Origin: Rhexocercosporidium sp. MPI-PUGE-AT-0058
Taxonomy: Eukaryota > Ascomycota > Leotiomycetes > Helotiales
Direction: 5' to 3'
Assembly (NCBI GenBank): GCA_020746875.1
Contig: JAGTJL010000047.1
Location: forward strand, 1-64,000
Length of the DNA stretch: 64,000 bases
A program made the translations under genes and the position numbers. The notes under the pieces are model-generated. The model saw nothing but the letters and a program-made list of their open reading frames with translations. It did no database searches and had not been told where the DNA came from. Shown one piece after another: positions 1-12,457 of this stretch (positions within the stretch are counted from its first letter, which is position 1; each line of letters starts with the position of its first letter).

Positions 1-1019
1 TTAAACTTATTATTATAATAATTTAACGTAATTGCCGGGAGGAATTATATTAATTGAATTCGTAAAAGCAAACCGACCTTAGGTTTAGCTAACGATTCTT
101 ATTACTTTACGCAGTTGCCGGAAAAGACCGTATTAGTAAGCTTTTAAAATTAAAATAAAAATATAAAAATTAGCAAAAATAATTTATTAAATAACTCTTT
201 ATATAATAAACTTTACGGAAAGACTAACGCGCGTATAAATATATTATTCTTTAAAATCCGACTTCGATATTCTATTTTACTCCGTTATAATACTTTAAAA
301 GATCTTTATAATTATATAACTACGAAATATTAAACCTCGATTATTTAACGATAAGTAGACTTACCTAAATATAACTCGCTTTTATTATAATTTAAATAAT
401 TCGGAAGGCAAGGAATTAATATATAATATATTATTCGACCGACTTTTTAATAAACTATTATTAAAACGATATACAGATATAAAAAGTAATCGTTAATAAG
501 AAAAATAACTTAAATACGCGGTAAGATAAAGTAATAGAAGCTTATTATATTTAAAATAATTTAAAAGCGATTATATCGACTTCTACGAACGAATTAAATA
601 GTACGAAGAAGGAATCTTTTAAGATAATAACTTATAATATAAATTTCACGACGATTTTATAAATTAGTAAAAGATTAATTAAAAGAATATTAAAATAAGT
701 AATTTAAATATAATAGTACGAGTATTATAATCACGTGGAATTAACGTTAGTTTTACGGAATTACTTGCTGATACTTTCTAGACTTATTAATAATTAAAAG
801 AACTATCAGAATAAGAAGACGATAATATAATTTAGTTATTTAAAAGAAAAAAGATAATAATTAATTTAATTTACTTAAAGAATCGCTAAGAAGAAATATA
901 TTAGGCAGAATTATAATATAAAAGAATAAACTAAAATATTACGTAATAATTAAGAAAGAATAAATAAGTTACGCAATTATTAAAGGTTTATTATAACTTA
1001 TTATTAATACAAATAACGA
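1..1019 (+). pseudogene. Copia-1 gag-like 5' remnant, RIP-degraded
   Basis: Very AT-rich sequence with frequent TAA/TAG stops. One frame between about 560 and 950 still reads like a retroelement structural (gag) protein: a stretch resembling DFYERIK-YEEG followed by polar, charged helix-like sequence, with stops mostly where Gln or Trp would be expected. It is cut at a TA by the Fot1/pogo-like element starting at 1022, and the remnant resumes after 2882. I therefore treat it as the upstream part of Copia-1. No 5' LTR is visible in the window, so the true start may lie to the left. The family assignment rests on the downstream pol domains (12458-15845). Moderate to low certainty for this segment alone. 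Confidence 0.4.
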
Positions 1020-1021
1020 TA

Positions 1022-1083
1022 ACGTACTTAATAAGTAAGCTGGCCGTGCATATAAGGTGGCCACGCCTTACCAAAACCACTAC
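1022..1083 (+). repeat. Left terminal inverted repeat of Pogo-1
   Basis: Contains acttaataagtaagctggc and continues to an accaaaaccacta motif. It matches the reverse complement of 2819-2880 with one clear mismatch (catataagg versus catgtaagg), a C/T-type change consistent with RIP. Confidence 0.88.
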
Positions 1084-1104
1084 TTTTACCTTATTTAACT
1101 AGTT

Positions 1105-2560
1105 ATGTCTTAACGAATTAAGGCTTAATTTGCTTTTAAGGAAGGGCGAATAGCTCTTGCGATTAATTCGTATAAATCTGGCTATTTTATAAGTTAACGG
1201 GGCGCAGCTATTTCGTACGACGTACTAAAATCGATATTTTAGACGCGTCTTTAAGGACGCCCCTCTCGATAAGAATATCGGTCCGTAAACTATAAACTCA
1301 TAATTATAGAGGAATTAACGCTTATTAATTGGATTTTATTTATAGACGAATAAGGTTTATCGGTCCGTATAGCTTTAATTCGAGTTATAATTATATTACT
1401 TCTTTAAAAACGGACCGGTACGGACGCGTCTTTTACGCGTACGATTAGAGTTCGGTGGCCATATAACTTCGTCTAACGCCACGACTCTTTACGGACCTAA
1501 TATAACCGAAAATACAATTATAAACGTGCTCTCTGTGAAGATCCTACGGTTATTCGAGACTAGTTCCGACTCGTACAAAATACGGTCGCAAAATATGGAA
1601 TTTAAGACGAGGATATTTATAACTTTAATAAGACAGGCTTTTAAATAGGCGTAATCTTAATTATAAAAGTTGTTACGGCTTCTGAACGAGCTTTACAGCC
1701 TATTACGATTTAACCTGGGAACCGCGAATAGGTTACGGCTATTAAATATATTAATTCGAGCGGTTAGTCGCTTCCCTCGATGATTATACTTAAAGGCAAA
1801 ACCTATATTTCTTTTTAGTATTTCGATTCTTTACTATTTAATTAGACAATTGCAGTTAGTAATAATAGCTGGACGACTGATTAATTAGGCTTAATCTGGC
1901 TTACGGACGTGTTTTATCCGCATATAAAAAATCGTACGAAAGGTATATATCGGCTTTTAATTCTTAACGGACACGGAAGCCACGTAACGCCTGAATTCGA
2001 CTTGTTTTATAAAGACTATTATATTATTACTTTTTATATGCCACCGTATTCCTTGCATTTACTTTAGCCTCTTGACGTTAATTGTTTTGCGGTCCTTAAG
2101 CGTTCGTACGGACGACAAGTTAAAGACTTAATATAGGCCGGGGTTAGCTATATTAATAAGTCTGACTTCTTTTCGGCTTACTTTACGGCCCGTATAGAGT
2201 TTATAACTTTAAATACGGTCCGTAGCGGGTTCGTAGCTATTGGATTAGTCCTGTACGACCCTAAACGTGTCCTCTCGAAGCTTAATACTTAATTACGGAC
2301 GCTTACTCTTCCTCTTCCTCCCGCGACCGAATAAGCGCCTTAGGTCTTAGAGACGCTATATAATATATAGGAGTTGGAATTATAAGCTAAGGCAATCGGA
2401 GACTTCGTATAACGTCGTACGGCTGGTTTTTCTAATCTTACGGACCGTGTAATTCAATAATTAATTAAAGGTTATTAAATAGTTATGTATTTTGCAGTCC
2501 TTTTCGTAGACGAAAATAAGAAGTTACGAGCCGTAAATAAACGCTAAAAGAAGAAGAGAG
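1105..2560 (+). pseudogene. Pogo/Fot1-type DDE transposase, RIP-inactivated
   Basis: Begins at an ATG encoding a short segment ending in EGRIALAI, typical of the N-terminus of Fot1-like transposases (helix-turn-helix region). The first catalytic region reads WILFIDE (Asp codon 1345-1347). The second reads LNGHGSH at about 1963-1983, where family members have DGHGSH: the catalytic Asp codon has become AAC (Asn) by a G-to-A change. The third region is PLDVNCF, with Asp at 2074-2076, then LKRSYG. Many TAA/TAG stops replace Gln/Trp codons. In life the enzyme would cut and rejoin transposon ends in the nucleus. This copy cannot make an active enzyme. Confidence 0.85.
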
Positions 2561-2818
2561 CTATATAGAGGTCGTATATTACTATAAGGGGTGTTTTAAC
2601 AATTTAAGAGAGCTTGAATCGATTTATAATTGCGAATATAAAGCTTATGGGTCAGTTTATAGGTAGGGTTGAAGAGCGACGAATCCGCGCGCCGCGGACG
2701 TGTAGTATATATAAATCGCTCGAACACACGGCCCGTACGTGTCTACTTAATTTTAATTTTAATTAGCTTAATTTAATAATAATAATTTCAATTTATTGTT
2801 GAGTTATTAGTTCTTGAA

Positions 2819-2880
2819 ATAGTGGTTTTGGTAAGGCGTGGCCACCTTACATGCACGGCCAGCTTACTTATTAAGTACGT
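2819..2880 (-). repeat. Right terminal inverted repeat of Pogo-1
   Basis: Reverse-complement partner of 1022-1083, followed by TA at 2881-2882. An open frame starting at 2822 runs from this repeat out into Copia-1. It is a chance fusion and not a gene. Confidence 0.88.
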
Positions 2881-2882
2881 TA

Positions 2883-4093
2883 AATCAAGCTCGACTTTTA
2901 TATTAAGAAATATTAAATCTATAGTTTTTATATTAAGAAACATTAAGTCCGCGACTTTTATATTAGGAAATATACGAGCCGCGACTTCTAAATCCAGTAA
3001 TAAAATAATAAATTATAATACTTTTAAGGAATTAACGCCCCCCGCCTTACGCCGCTTAATCAGAATATTTAAATACACGTACGCATTAAGAGGAATTATT
3101 CTATTAATAATAGCAGCGAATGCTAAAGATATAATATATAAAGTTAACTTACTTTACTTTTTATATACGTATAATTACGGAACCGATTTAGTAAAGAATA
3201 TAATAATACTTTAACGTATAATAACGATAATAAACGAACGATTATTATAATAAGCTATTATTATTATTACTTATATAAGAATATAAAAGACTCGAATAAA
3301 AGCTAATATAATTAAAGAAGATATATTGTATAGAAAATAAATATACTAATATTAGCGATATATTTAATCTTAAATTTAATATCTTTTACGATTATTATAT
3401 AAGAGCCGATATAAGCAGAAACGATTATGCGAAAGCCTTCTTAATAATGTTATAAAAAGACGCATAAACGTATTATTATAATAATTTAATATACTTTTAA
3501 AAAACTTTTATATATATATTAAAAGCTATTTCTTATTACTTTAAAGATGCGAGCTTTAAACGTGCGAACTTAATTAAATAGAACTTAATTAATTTTAAAA
3601 TATATAAGTAAAAGACTTCAAATAAGAGCCTTACGGAATACTTTACGTAAATATTAAATAACCTTACGTATATACGCTATAGCTTTATATTTAATCTTTA
3701 AAGCGATAACTTCATGTATAATAAACTCATATAAGTATGTTAAGACTTATTAGAATATTAAAATATATATTTCGTATTACCTATAATACTTACGGAATTA
3801 ATTAATTCATTTAAAAATTCCGTTTAAACGTACGAATATATTTACGGCTCCGCGAGTATACCCGAAACCTTTTTTATAGACCGCAAGTACTATTACCGAC
3901 TAAAGGATAAGACTTATAGTAAGCTAAATTACGGTAAATATAAGCAAAAACCTGAAAAATATTATATTATATATAAGAAGTAAGGATATTAGTTAATAAA
4001 GTATTTATAATACGAATAAGACGTTGTAAAAGAAGTATAAAAACGCCGGAATAATATTAAATTTAACGGCAAATTTAATAAGAATTTTAATAA
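2883..4093 (+). pseudogene. Copia-1 gag continuation with degraded zinc-knuckle region
   Basis: Resumes the Copia-1 structural protein after Pogo-1. An open stretch to about 3214 ends in ...AANAKDI then a YFLYTYN-like segment. Further on, about 3870-4090, the frame reads like the basic linker and CCHC zinc-knuckle region of fungal copia gag (positions of the Cys residues now read as Tyr/Ile, consistent with C-to-T and G-to-A changes), followed by Lys/Arg/Asn-rich sequence. The reading frame is interrupted at 4098 by Copia-2 and picks up again at 12458. Confidence comes mainly from continuity with the pol domains downstream. Confidence 0.6.
2886..2980 (+). repeat. 30-bp tandem repeat inside Copia-1 gag
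   Basis: Three units with a 30-bp period, each containing tttatattaagaaa or a one-base variant. In the reading frame they encode three 10-residue repeats of the form TFILRNIKS. The units differ mainly by transitions. The repeat sits just downstream of the Pogo-1 insertion in the gag frame. Confidence 0.6.
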
Positions 4094-4098
4094 AAGAT

Positions 4099-4288
4099 TA
4101 TCGCGCCCTAGCGCAGTTTACTAGTCATATATATGCTCTCGTAAGCACTTACGTATATATATACTCGGGCCACAGTCTTCTCTTATAGAAAGTAACGCTT
4201 ACTTTAATATATTTTTTTAAACCCTTATTCTTTACGTTAATTATAAAGCTCTTAAACTATTAAAAGCCTGCTTTATTTCTATATAATA
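4099..4288 (+). repeat. 5' LTR of Copia-2 (LTR-C family)
   Basis: 190 bp. Aligns throughout with 12263-12452 and with the undamaged solo copy at 31372-31561, sharing the cgccctagcgcagt block, tatatatactcggg and ctaaaagcctgct-like 3' end. Compared with the solo copy nearly all differences are C-to-T or G-to-A, as expected of RIP. Confidence 0.9.
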
Positions 4289-4399
4289 ATTAAGAGTTAT
4301 ATCTGTCTTTATAAGCTACCTTTAGTATATATAAATTTCGAGCTTTAATTAAGCTTATTCAATTTTAACTTTACGATTTTCGTTTCTTTTCCTTACGCT

Positions 4400-7300
4400 T
4401 AAACCTTAATATACCTTTTAACGCAATTATTAAGATATTATTACATAATAATCTTAGCGGTTTTAACGTAAATATTATATACTTAAAGCTTAAAAACTTC
4501 CCGTTATAAATAAATTATTTAACTTTTAGCGCTTAAATACTCGGACTCTAGCCTTTCGTTAATTTAAATACTTTTAATATAAAAATACTAATTAAAATTA
4601 TTAATAAAAATCCACAGACCGCCGAGTAAATCGCTTAGTAAAAGAATAATCTCGCTAAATTAAATTATATAATAAAAACGAATAAGTATAATAAATAACG
4701 TTAAAAATAAGCGCTTAATCGTTACGTAATAATTATATTTTCCTCGGATTAAATAATTACAAACTTTAACGCTTTTATTACTCCTTTTCTTACTCGACCG
4801 CACAAGCTTATTAAGATAACCGTAAAATCTTATCAAAAGGAAGCCGAGGCCGAAGCTAAAGCGTATATTATAAAATACGTAATATAATAACTACAAATTA
4901 TAATATACCTTAAGCTTTACGAATAAATTAAGAAAACTATAAGTCGCTAATTCTTTAATATAATAGCTATATAGCTTATTGTTAAGAAAAAAATTAATAT
5001 TTAAATATTAATTCATACGCTTAAGATAATTCTATATTAAACGAATATAACGATTCAGATAATAACCCGTTAAAATTACTTATAATTCTTAAATATAAAG
5101 AACGTCTGAAACCCGAAGGTCTAAATTATATAATATTAAAAGCTAATCCGTAAAAGGAACTTATATTATATACCGGAAATGCTCGGCACTTTTAATATTA
5201 ACCTTTTCTTAATCGCAGCTAATAATTTTAATAACTTATAAGCTTAAAAATACTTTTTTAAGATTAAAAAAACTAACGAGCTCGGGATACTTCTTAAATA
5301 CTCTTTAAAATAGCTCGTACAGCTGTTTTATTTTAATTAAGCCGATCGCCAGTATTAATAGCTTATTAATAAAAAATCAAAATATAATTATTTTTTTATT
5401 TTTAATTTACACTTTAATAATAATAAAATACCCGACTCAAAAGCTTTTAATTTATATAATTAAAAATTAAACCGATTTAAGATAAAAAGAAAACTTATAA
5501 AAAAAGTATATTTATATTTAAAAAATAAAACTTATTATTAATTTTCTTTAAATTATATTTATCTTTAAATAATAATTTATAAAAAAGTATTTATTAAATA
5601 TTAAGATAAAATAGCTTATTTAAACTTAAAAATAAATAATTAATATTATAATAAGATTTAATAATAGTTTATTACATTATAATAAAAAGCTTTCCGCGAG
5701 TAAATAAGCTTAAATAAGCTTTTCCTTTAATTAATAAAAGATCTTTTAACGAAATTAAATAAATAAAGATTTAATAAATTAAATAAAAAAAATCTACTTT
5801 TCCCGGAAACTTATTAAATAAAAAAAAAATAAGCGGGATTTACGCGTATTTAATGCTTTTGCTTAATTTAGCCGAATATTTAATTACGAGTATATACTTC
5901 TTTTAAAACTTACTTTATCTTTTATTAGATTTTATTTTATTAAATAATTATAAAGCGATTAATTTAATTAATAATCGTTTAATATTATTAAAAGGATCTT
6001 TTATAAAATCTATTCTTAAAAATTTAATTAAATATAAGAGCTTTTAATTGCTTATCATCGAATGCGGAACTCGAGTTATAAAAAGAATACTTAAGGGCCC
6101 AAATAGAGAATTATTTAATCTCACGCTTTACGACGTCGTAATTATAAAAAACTTTTATATTAATATTATCTCTAAAGCTCGTTTTTATAAGACTAGTCTT
6201 TAATCCCTAATATAGATTATACTTTAAGATAAAACAAAGAAAGCTTATTAATTAAGGAATATTATATAATGCGATAACTAAAGCGTAAAAAAAACCTTAT
6301 TTTTTTTAAATATAAATTATATTTAATTTATTCTTCGAGCACTTATAATATACTTTTAAGCGCTATAAGAATTGTAATATTTTTAACGCTTTTTAGAAAA
6401 ATAAATAAGTTATATAAATTATTTAAAGATTATAAAAATCCTAAAATAAACTCGGAGCGTATTTAATATCTATAAGTAAGTTATTTAAGTCTAAATATTT
6501 TAAGAAAATTAATAAATATAATAAGAAATATTAAAATCACTAAAATAATAAAGAAGATTAAGTATAAGTAATATATTTTAATTTATATTATTTAAGTGAT
6601 TTTTAAACGTTTACCGAAAAGGAAACCCTTTAAATTATTTTAGAAAGTCACTTAAGATTTATTTAATTATCTAAAATACTAAAGTAATTACTCTTAGCTT
6701 CTAGTACTTAAATATAAGTATAATAGTTTATTCGTTAGTTATATATTATAAATAAAGAAGTACGATAAAATATTTTAATATATTAAAAGCTTTAAAGCTT
6801 AAGTTCGAAAGTAATTTAAACTCTTAATATATAAATTTAAGTATAATTAAAAGAAAGCAATTATTATAATTCGAGGATTCACGAGATATAAAAGATAAGT
6901 TAATAAGCTCGGAATTAACCTCGAGCTCTTATTAATAATAACTTATAAGCTAAATAGCGGAGCCGAACGAGCTAGTTAAGAAATAATTAATAAAAGTATT
7001 AAAATAAGATTATTAACTAATCTTCCCGTAAATTTAAATATTAAATATGCACTCGTAAGAATCTATTTATATAATAAAAGCCTAAGGCAAGTAAATAATT
7101 AATTATTACTTATTAAAGTCAACGATAAATAGTTTCGGAATTATTTTCGGTAATATAATTTAGCGCTTATTATAAGACTTATTATAGATTTTAAACTAAA
7201 TTAAAATAAGATTTATATATATAATTATAAAACGTATTTATTAATAATAAAAAAAGCTAAAAGATAAAATAAGAAAACGTTTAAAATAATTACGCGTACG

Positions 7301-10030
7301 CATATTAGATTTCTTATAAGTTTTTACGCTTTTATTATTTATAAGATTTAAGTGCTACGTCTCGACAGAATAATTATTACGCGTAATATACGCTTTAACG
7401 AAAATAGCTTTTATATTACTTTAAGTAAAAAAGTAAAGATTATAATTTAAGAAGCCCGGTTTATTTACGATCTCATCGAGGAGGATAAATCTATTATAAA
7501 TTAAGCTGGAATTATTAAAAATATTATTAAAAATATAATTATTAAAGAAAATAATACGAATCTCTTAAGCGAAAACTTACTTTAATTATATATTAAACGA
7601 ATTCAAAAATTAATTAAAAGCTCCGAGAATTAAAACTCGGAAATGAAAGAGTATATTAATAGCTCGAGTATAATAAATAGACTTTTAACTCTAGAATATA
7701 TTCTTATTTTAAAAAGCTTTTTTAAATAAAATAAAAAATTAAAAGAAAATACGTTAAACCGAGAGTTTACTTTAAATATAAAGTAAGACTTAAAAGCATT
7801 CGATTCGCGTAAAAGCATATAATTTATTAATCGAGATTCGAACGTATTATAAAATTAAGCGCGAGATCTGTCTCGATTATTATATATCGAGATTTAAATA
7901 CCGTCGAGACCTCGATTATAAAAAAAGTCTCCGATAATAATTTTAATATTATATTCTTAAATTAAAATATAAAATACTCGGACGACAAAAGTAAGATAAG
8001 CGAGAGTAATACGCTCTTAAATTATAATAAAAGAAGCTTAATTAAAATTAAATATACTTATTAAAAGCTCGGTAAAAGTAAAAAAGCTAATTAAAAGTAA
8101 AAAGAAAAAAAGAAAATTATAAAAAAATTAAAATAATAAAATATTTATAATACTTATAGCTTTCCTTAAATATATACGCCTTAATAAAAGTAATCTTAAG
8201 CTCGGGAGTAAACTTAATCTCAGAAGTAATTAAATCCTTAATTAATATAATAATCTTTAATTCGAAATCAATTAAATACTTTAAGGGCTTATACTTAATT
8301 AATATATATTATTAAAAGAATAAGATAATCTTCGAGATTTAACGAAGATTATATATTATATAATTATAATAATAATATAATCGAGCTGCTAATTATTAAA
8401 AAAGAAGATTTTATTTTTAAAAATTAAAATTTAAGATTTTTTATTTAAATTAAAATAATAAAGCAATCTTAAGAATTACTTAATAAAAGAATGATTTAAA
8501 GAAGATATAAGCTTAAAAATAAAGATAATAAATAAATAAAATTATTAGATTTTAGAATTATTTAATTTAAGTATTATATTAATATTTATCCCGCTTATAT
8601 AAGTTTTTAAGTATAAGCCTGATTTAAAAAGATATATTTTAAAATATAAATCTCGAATTATTATATAAAGTAATCTTTAAAGTAAATTAACGATTGTCTT
8701 TATATACGTTAATACGCTTTTAATTAAATCCTTCCGAATCGCTATAGCGCTCGCAGCTTATTTTAACTTAAAAATCAAATACTTTAACGTAATTAATACA
8801 TTTATTAACGCTTTTCGAGATATAAACGACGAAACCGTATATTATAAATTCCTTTTAAGTTTTAATAAGCCTAAATATATACTACGAGTTAATCGCGCTC
8901 TTTATAAGATACGTAACTCTCTGTACTTATAATATAAGTATATTAATAAAACGTTAATAAATTTAAAGTTAATTTCATGCTCGGAAGAACTGTATATATT
9001 CACAGACTCTGCTTATAAGATTTTTATTCTCTTTTACATAAATAATATTTAAGTATTTTATTACCGAGACGATTTAAAGCTCGGATAAGATTTTATTAAA
9101 CGATTAAATTAAGCGTATAATATATATAATTTTAAAAATATTAAATAATTCTTAAAAATTAAAATAATACGCAATAAAAAGCGTAAGACTATTTTCTTAA
9201 TTTATAATTAATATATTAAGAAGATTACTCGAAAGTTTAAATAAGCTAATAAAAAGTATCTTATAATACCGCTTTTTTAAATCGATCTTGTCAAGTATAA
9301 AGAATAAGTTTTAAAAAAATATATTAAAGCTTATTAAAAAAGAATTAAGTCGGTATTATATATAGCAATCGTTATAAAATTAAATATAACTTTTACAATC
9401 GCTTAACTCTTATAATTCGCGATAAATCCTAATTTAAAGTATTTTATAATTATATATTAACTTATTTATTACTTATTTAATACGCGCTTTTTAAGTATTA
9501 TATACAAAAGTAATTAAAAGAAAGCGCTTTATATTATTTTAAATATATTTTTCGCGGATAATATCGAAACTCAGAAATTATCTTAAAGTTATATAATCTT
9601 ATTATTCGGCGGGCTAATAATTTAAAAAGTATTAAAGTAATCTACGATTACTACGTCGATTATTAAAGCGGAATTATTAATATTAAAATATATCGGAAAA
9701 GAAATTATAATTTTTTAACGATTCTTTTGGAACTTAGTTCTTAATATTAATAAGACTTAAAAGATTTTCTGTAATAATTAATAAATAATTAAATTAATTA
9801 TAAATAATATTAAGAAGATTATTATTAAGCTTCGCTATATAAATATTTAAAATATATAATTTAAATAAGAATATACTCGTAAATTATTTAAAATAATATA
9901 TCTTTTAATTATTAATATACTTATTAATAAGCTTACGAAGAATTTATTTCGCCAGAAATTCAAGCTTTTTAAAGTATTCTTAAACTTTAATAATTATTAA
10001 TCTTAAATTAAAGAGTTTTAAATATATTTA
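4400..10030 (+). pseudogene. Copia-2 gag-pol, RIP-inactivated
   Basis: Copia polyprotein remnant. About 4400-5900 is gag-like but poorly preserved. The integrase region, about 6550-7500, contains a SELTSSS... then AEPNELVK-like stretch corresponding to the PSPPYT...NGxAER part of copia integrases, followed by a VRIYLYN-like segment. Reverse transcriptase is clearest at about 8640-9300: AALAAYFNLKIKYF-like, then NRALYKIRNS and FTDSAYKIF. The catalytic YVDD box at 9036-9047 now reads YINN. RNase H and its connection follow to about 10000. Stops are frequent throughout. In life the products would package and reverse-transcribe the element RNA and integrate the cDNA. Confidence 0.78.
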
Positions 10031-10141
10031 TTAAAAGTATATTAAGAATATTTTTATATAATCTTTTATTTATAAAAACTTTTTTAATTTAATATTTTAA
10101 ATATTCGCGTTTTAAAAACGCCGAATATAAACGCAAAAGCC

Positions 10142-10257
10142 AGCCCGAGCTTAAGTAAAGTCCACTTAAATCCAGCTTAAATTTAAGTAAAAATTATTTA
10201 AATCCGGCCTAAGCTCAAGTAAAGTCCGTTTAAATCCAGTCCGAGCTTATAAATAAT
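10142..10257 (+). repeat. 32-bp tandem repeat in Copia-2 3' region
   Basis: About 3.6 units of 32 bp, each ending in ttaaatcc and containing a aagtaaa core with agcttaa-like flanks. Unit 2 is more AT-rich than units 1 and 3. It lies just after the pol remnant. Confidence 0.65.
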
Positions 10258-11690
10258 CTATTAAAAGCGTAAAAATCTACTTAAGCTTAGATTAACGAGT
10301 AATTATTATTTTCAAGACTTTCGCGAACTTCTTTAAATTTTATATAAGATTATTAAACTCTATTAAAGATTTCGTATTAATATTAATATTATTATTAGAA
10401 TTATCCTTCTTATTACGCTTTAAACTTAATTTTTAAAAGCATATTAAAAGATTTAATTTTATATTCTTATTAAACTTATTATTATTTACTAAATCTTTTA
10501 TTAAAGCTTTTAAAATAATTCTATATTTCTTAATATTCTGTGAATCGGTTAATAAAATACTCAATTAATTATAATATAATCATTATATTCTTTTATTATT
10601 AGAGTTTATAACTGTAATTAATCTTCTGTTATATTTAAGCATATTTCTTATAATAAAATCGCACTTATAACCGGAAGTATAATTATAACATCGACTTTCA
10701 GTAGCGAGAGTATTAGCGAAGTAATATTTATAATTACTACGGCCACGAATAGCAGCGCGAATATATAATAAATAAGGATTCGCAAATTCCTTTTTTAAAT
10801 CTTAATTAATATAAATAAAATAAATTATTAATAAAAAGTAAGCTTTAAAATAATATATATATACCTCGAGCGCGCTTAATAAAAAAGTAAGGCTTAAATA
10901 GAATGCGAGACGATTTGCGCTTCTTTAAAGTTAATAAAGAACGAGTGCGAGTCTCAAAAGCAAGAAAGAAAGTAAGAGAAAAAGTCGAATTAAAACGCGA
11001 AACGCGCGAAGTAAAAGAAATATATTAAAAGTTATTTTTATTTAATATAATAACGCTTTTATTTAATATAATTAATAATAATAAAACATTAGAAGAACGC
11101 GTGAAAATCTTCTTAAATAATAAGCTTAGCTTAATACGAAAAGATTAAAGAAGAATTAACTTATTATTAAAGTTATTAATAATTATAATTTCATCTTCGC
11201 GCGAAAAAAAATATTATTAATTATCTTTAGGATTTATTCTGACGACCGAACGAGTAAGAGGAGGATTATTAAAAAACTTATTAATAAGCTTATTATTAAA
11301 TACTTCTTAATTATCGAACTCATTTTTAAAATCTTATAATATAATTATTAATAATCAGTTCAATAATACTAAGATTACTTAAAAATAAAATTAAGAAATT
11401 AAATTAAAGAAGAACTTACTTAGCGAGCTACGATTTAATTATTAATACGCGTAATCGCTGCTTTAAAAGCTTTAAGAAATATAATTAATAATTAAGGAGA
11501 ATTTACTAAAAGAAATAAAAGATTAAAAGATAGAAAAAAAAAACAGATAAGTAAGTAAGCACGCGAGTATAAAATACGTTAATATTAAGTAAAGTTTAAT
11601 TATAATAATATAAAGGTCGATATATATATATCTTTAAAAGTAATTGTGATCGCGTTATTACGGAACAGGACGCTTAAACTAATAATAAAT
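10258..11690. other. AT-rich Copia-2 3' internal region, no gene recognised
   Basis: No open frame of useful length on either strand. Read on the minus strand, about 10300-10800 shows stops that fall mostly at possible Gln codons in one frame, giving a weak hint of a former antisense coding segment. No family could be recognised. The stretch ends near the purine-rich run at 11700. Confidence 0.35.
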
Positions 11691-11698
11691 CTATTAAC

Positions 11699-11775
11699 TC
11701 GGGAGGCGGCGTATTATATGAGCTAATAAGAAGCTAGTATATACCGTTACGGCTTCTTATTATATATAGCAATTA
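11699..11775 (+). repeat. Possible polypurine tract and start of an unassigned LTR
   Basis: A purine-rich run (ctcgggaggcggcg) is directly followed by tattatatgagctaa, as a polypurine tract is followed by an LTR beginning TG (here TA). A 10-bp stem, aataagaagc with its complement gcttcttatt, spans about 11728-11762. The matching partner LTR was not found, so this may be the edge of a further nested element of about 0.55 kb within Copia-2. Confidence 0.35.
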
Positions 11776-12262
11776 TTCTGGAAAGATTAAATTTATTAAT
11801 TATAGCTTAATAATTTAATAATTAGACGAGACGGCACGAAATCTTAATTGCAGACCGAATTTTATTTCAGTTTTACTTTTAAAACTTGCGATTTGTACGC
11901 GTTAAATACGATAATTAAGATCTTATTTGCTTAATTACTGCAGTTTAATTGTATTTTTAAATCTTATTTATTTAATTATATATAGTTTGAATACGTATTT
12001 ATATTCTTATTTATTATTAATATTAATTACTTAATAAATTACTTATATTAATATATAGAGTCCTTGTATATTATATCTTTAAAACGCGTACTAATATTTT
12101 CATTTATTATAGTATTCTAGGAGTATTAATTTACTGCTCGGCGCTATACTTTTACTAAGAACTAATATATATACTCGAAGAGCTTATATTATATCTTTTG
12201 ATTACTTATACGTTTTTAAATAATAAAACTTATCTGTATAACGGAGCCTTATTATAGGAATA

Positions 12263-12452
12263 TATCGCGCCTTAGCGCAGTTTATTAATTATATATATAC
12301 TCTCGTAAGCACTTACGTATATATATACTTGGGTCATAATCCTTTCTTATAAAAAATAACGCTTATTTTAATATATCTTTTTAAACCCTTACTTTTTACG
12401 TTAATTGTAAAGCTCTTGAACTACTAAAAGCCTGCTTCATTTCTGTACGATA
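12263..12452 (+). repeat. 3' LTR of Copia-2 (LTR-C family)
   Basis: 190 bp, partner of 4099-4288. Followed by AAGAT, the right half of the target duplication. RIP-type differences are present but somewhat fewer than in the 5' LTR. Confidence 0.9.
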
Positions 12453-12457
12453 AAGAT

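Larger units (their letters stand above)
1022..2880 (+). mobile_element. Fot1/pogo-like DNA transposon (Pogo-1)
   Basis: About 1.86 kb element bounded by near-perfect terminal inverted repeats of about 60 bp: the left end and the reverse complement of the right end differ at one A/G site over most of their length. TA lies on each side (1020-1021 and 2881-2882), the target duplication expected of the Tc1/mariner/pogo superfamily. Size and internal transposase match fungal Fot1-type elements. It lies inside the gag region of Copia-1, which continues on both sides, so it inserted later. The transposase is RIP-degraded while the repeats stay well matched. Confidence 0.9.
4099..12452 (+). mobile_element. 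Full-length Ty1/copia element (Copia-2)
   Basis: 8354-bp LTR retrotransposon with two 190-bp LTRs (4099-4288 and 12263-12452), flanked by the 5-bp duplication AAGAT (4094-4098 and 12453-12457). Both LTRs have the expected TG...CA ends mutated to TA...TA. Internal order is gag, integrase, reverse transcriptase, RNase H on the plus strand, the order of Ty1/copia elements. All coding sequence is heavily RIP-mutated. It is nested in Copia-1, whose coding sequence continues on both sides. About 2.2 kb lies between RNase H and the 3' LTR, unusually long for a copia element, and may contain other insertions. Confidence 0.88.

Noticed and set aside
2822..3214. 130-codon open frame starting in the Pogo-1 right repeat
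   Set aside because: It begins inside a transposon terminal repeat and runs into the Copia-1 gag remnant; a chance fusion, not a gene.
10142..10257. CRISPR-like array
   Set aside because: Repeats are contiguous 32-bp tandem units without spacers, and the genome is fungal.
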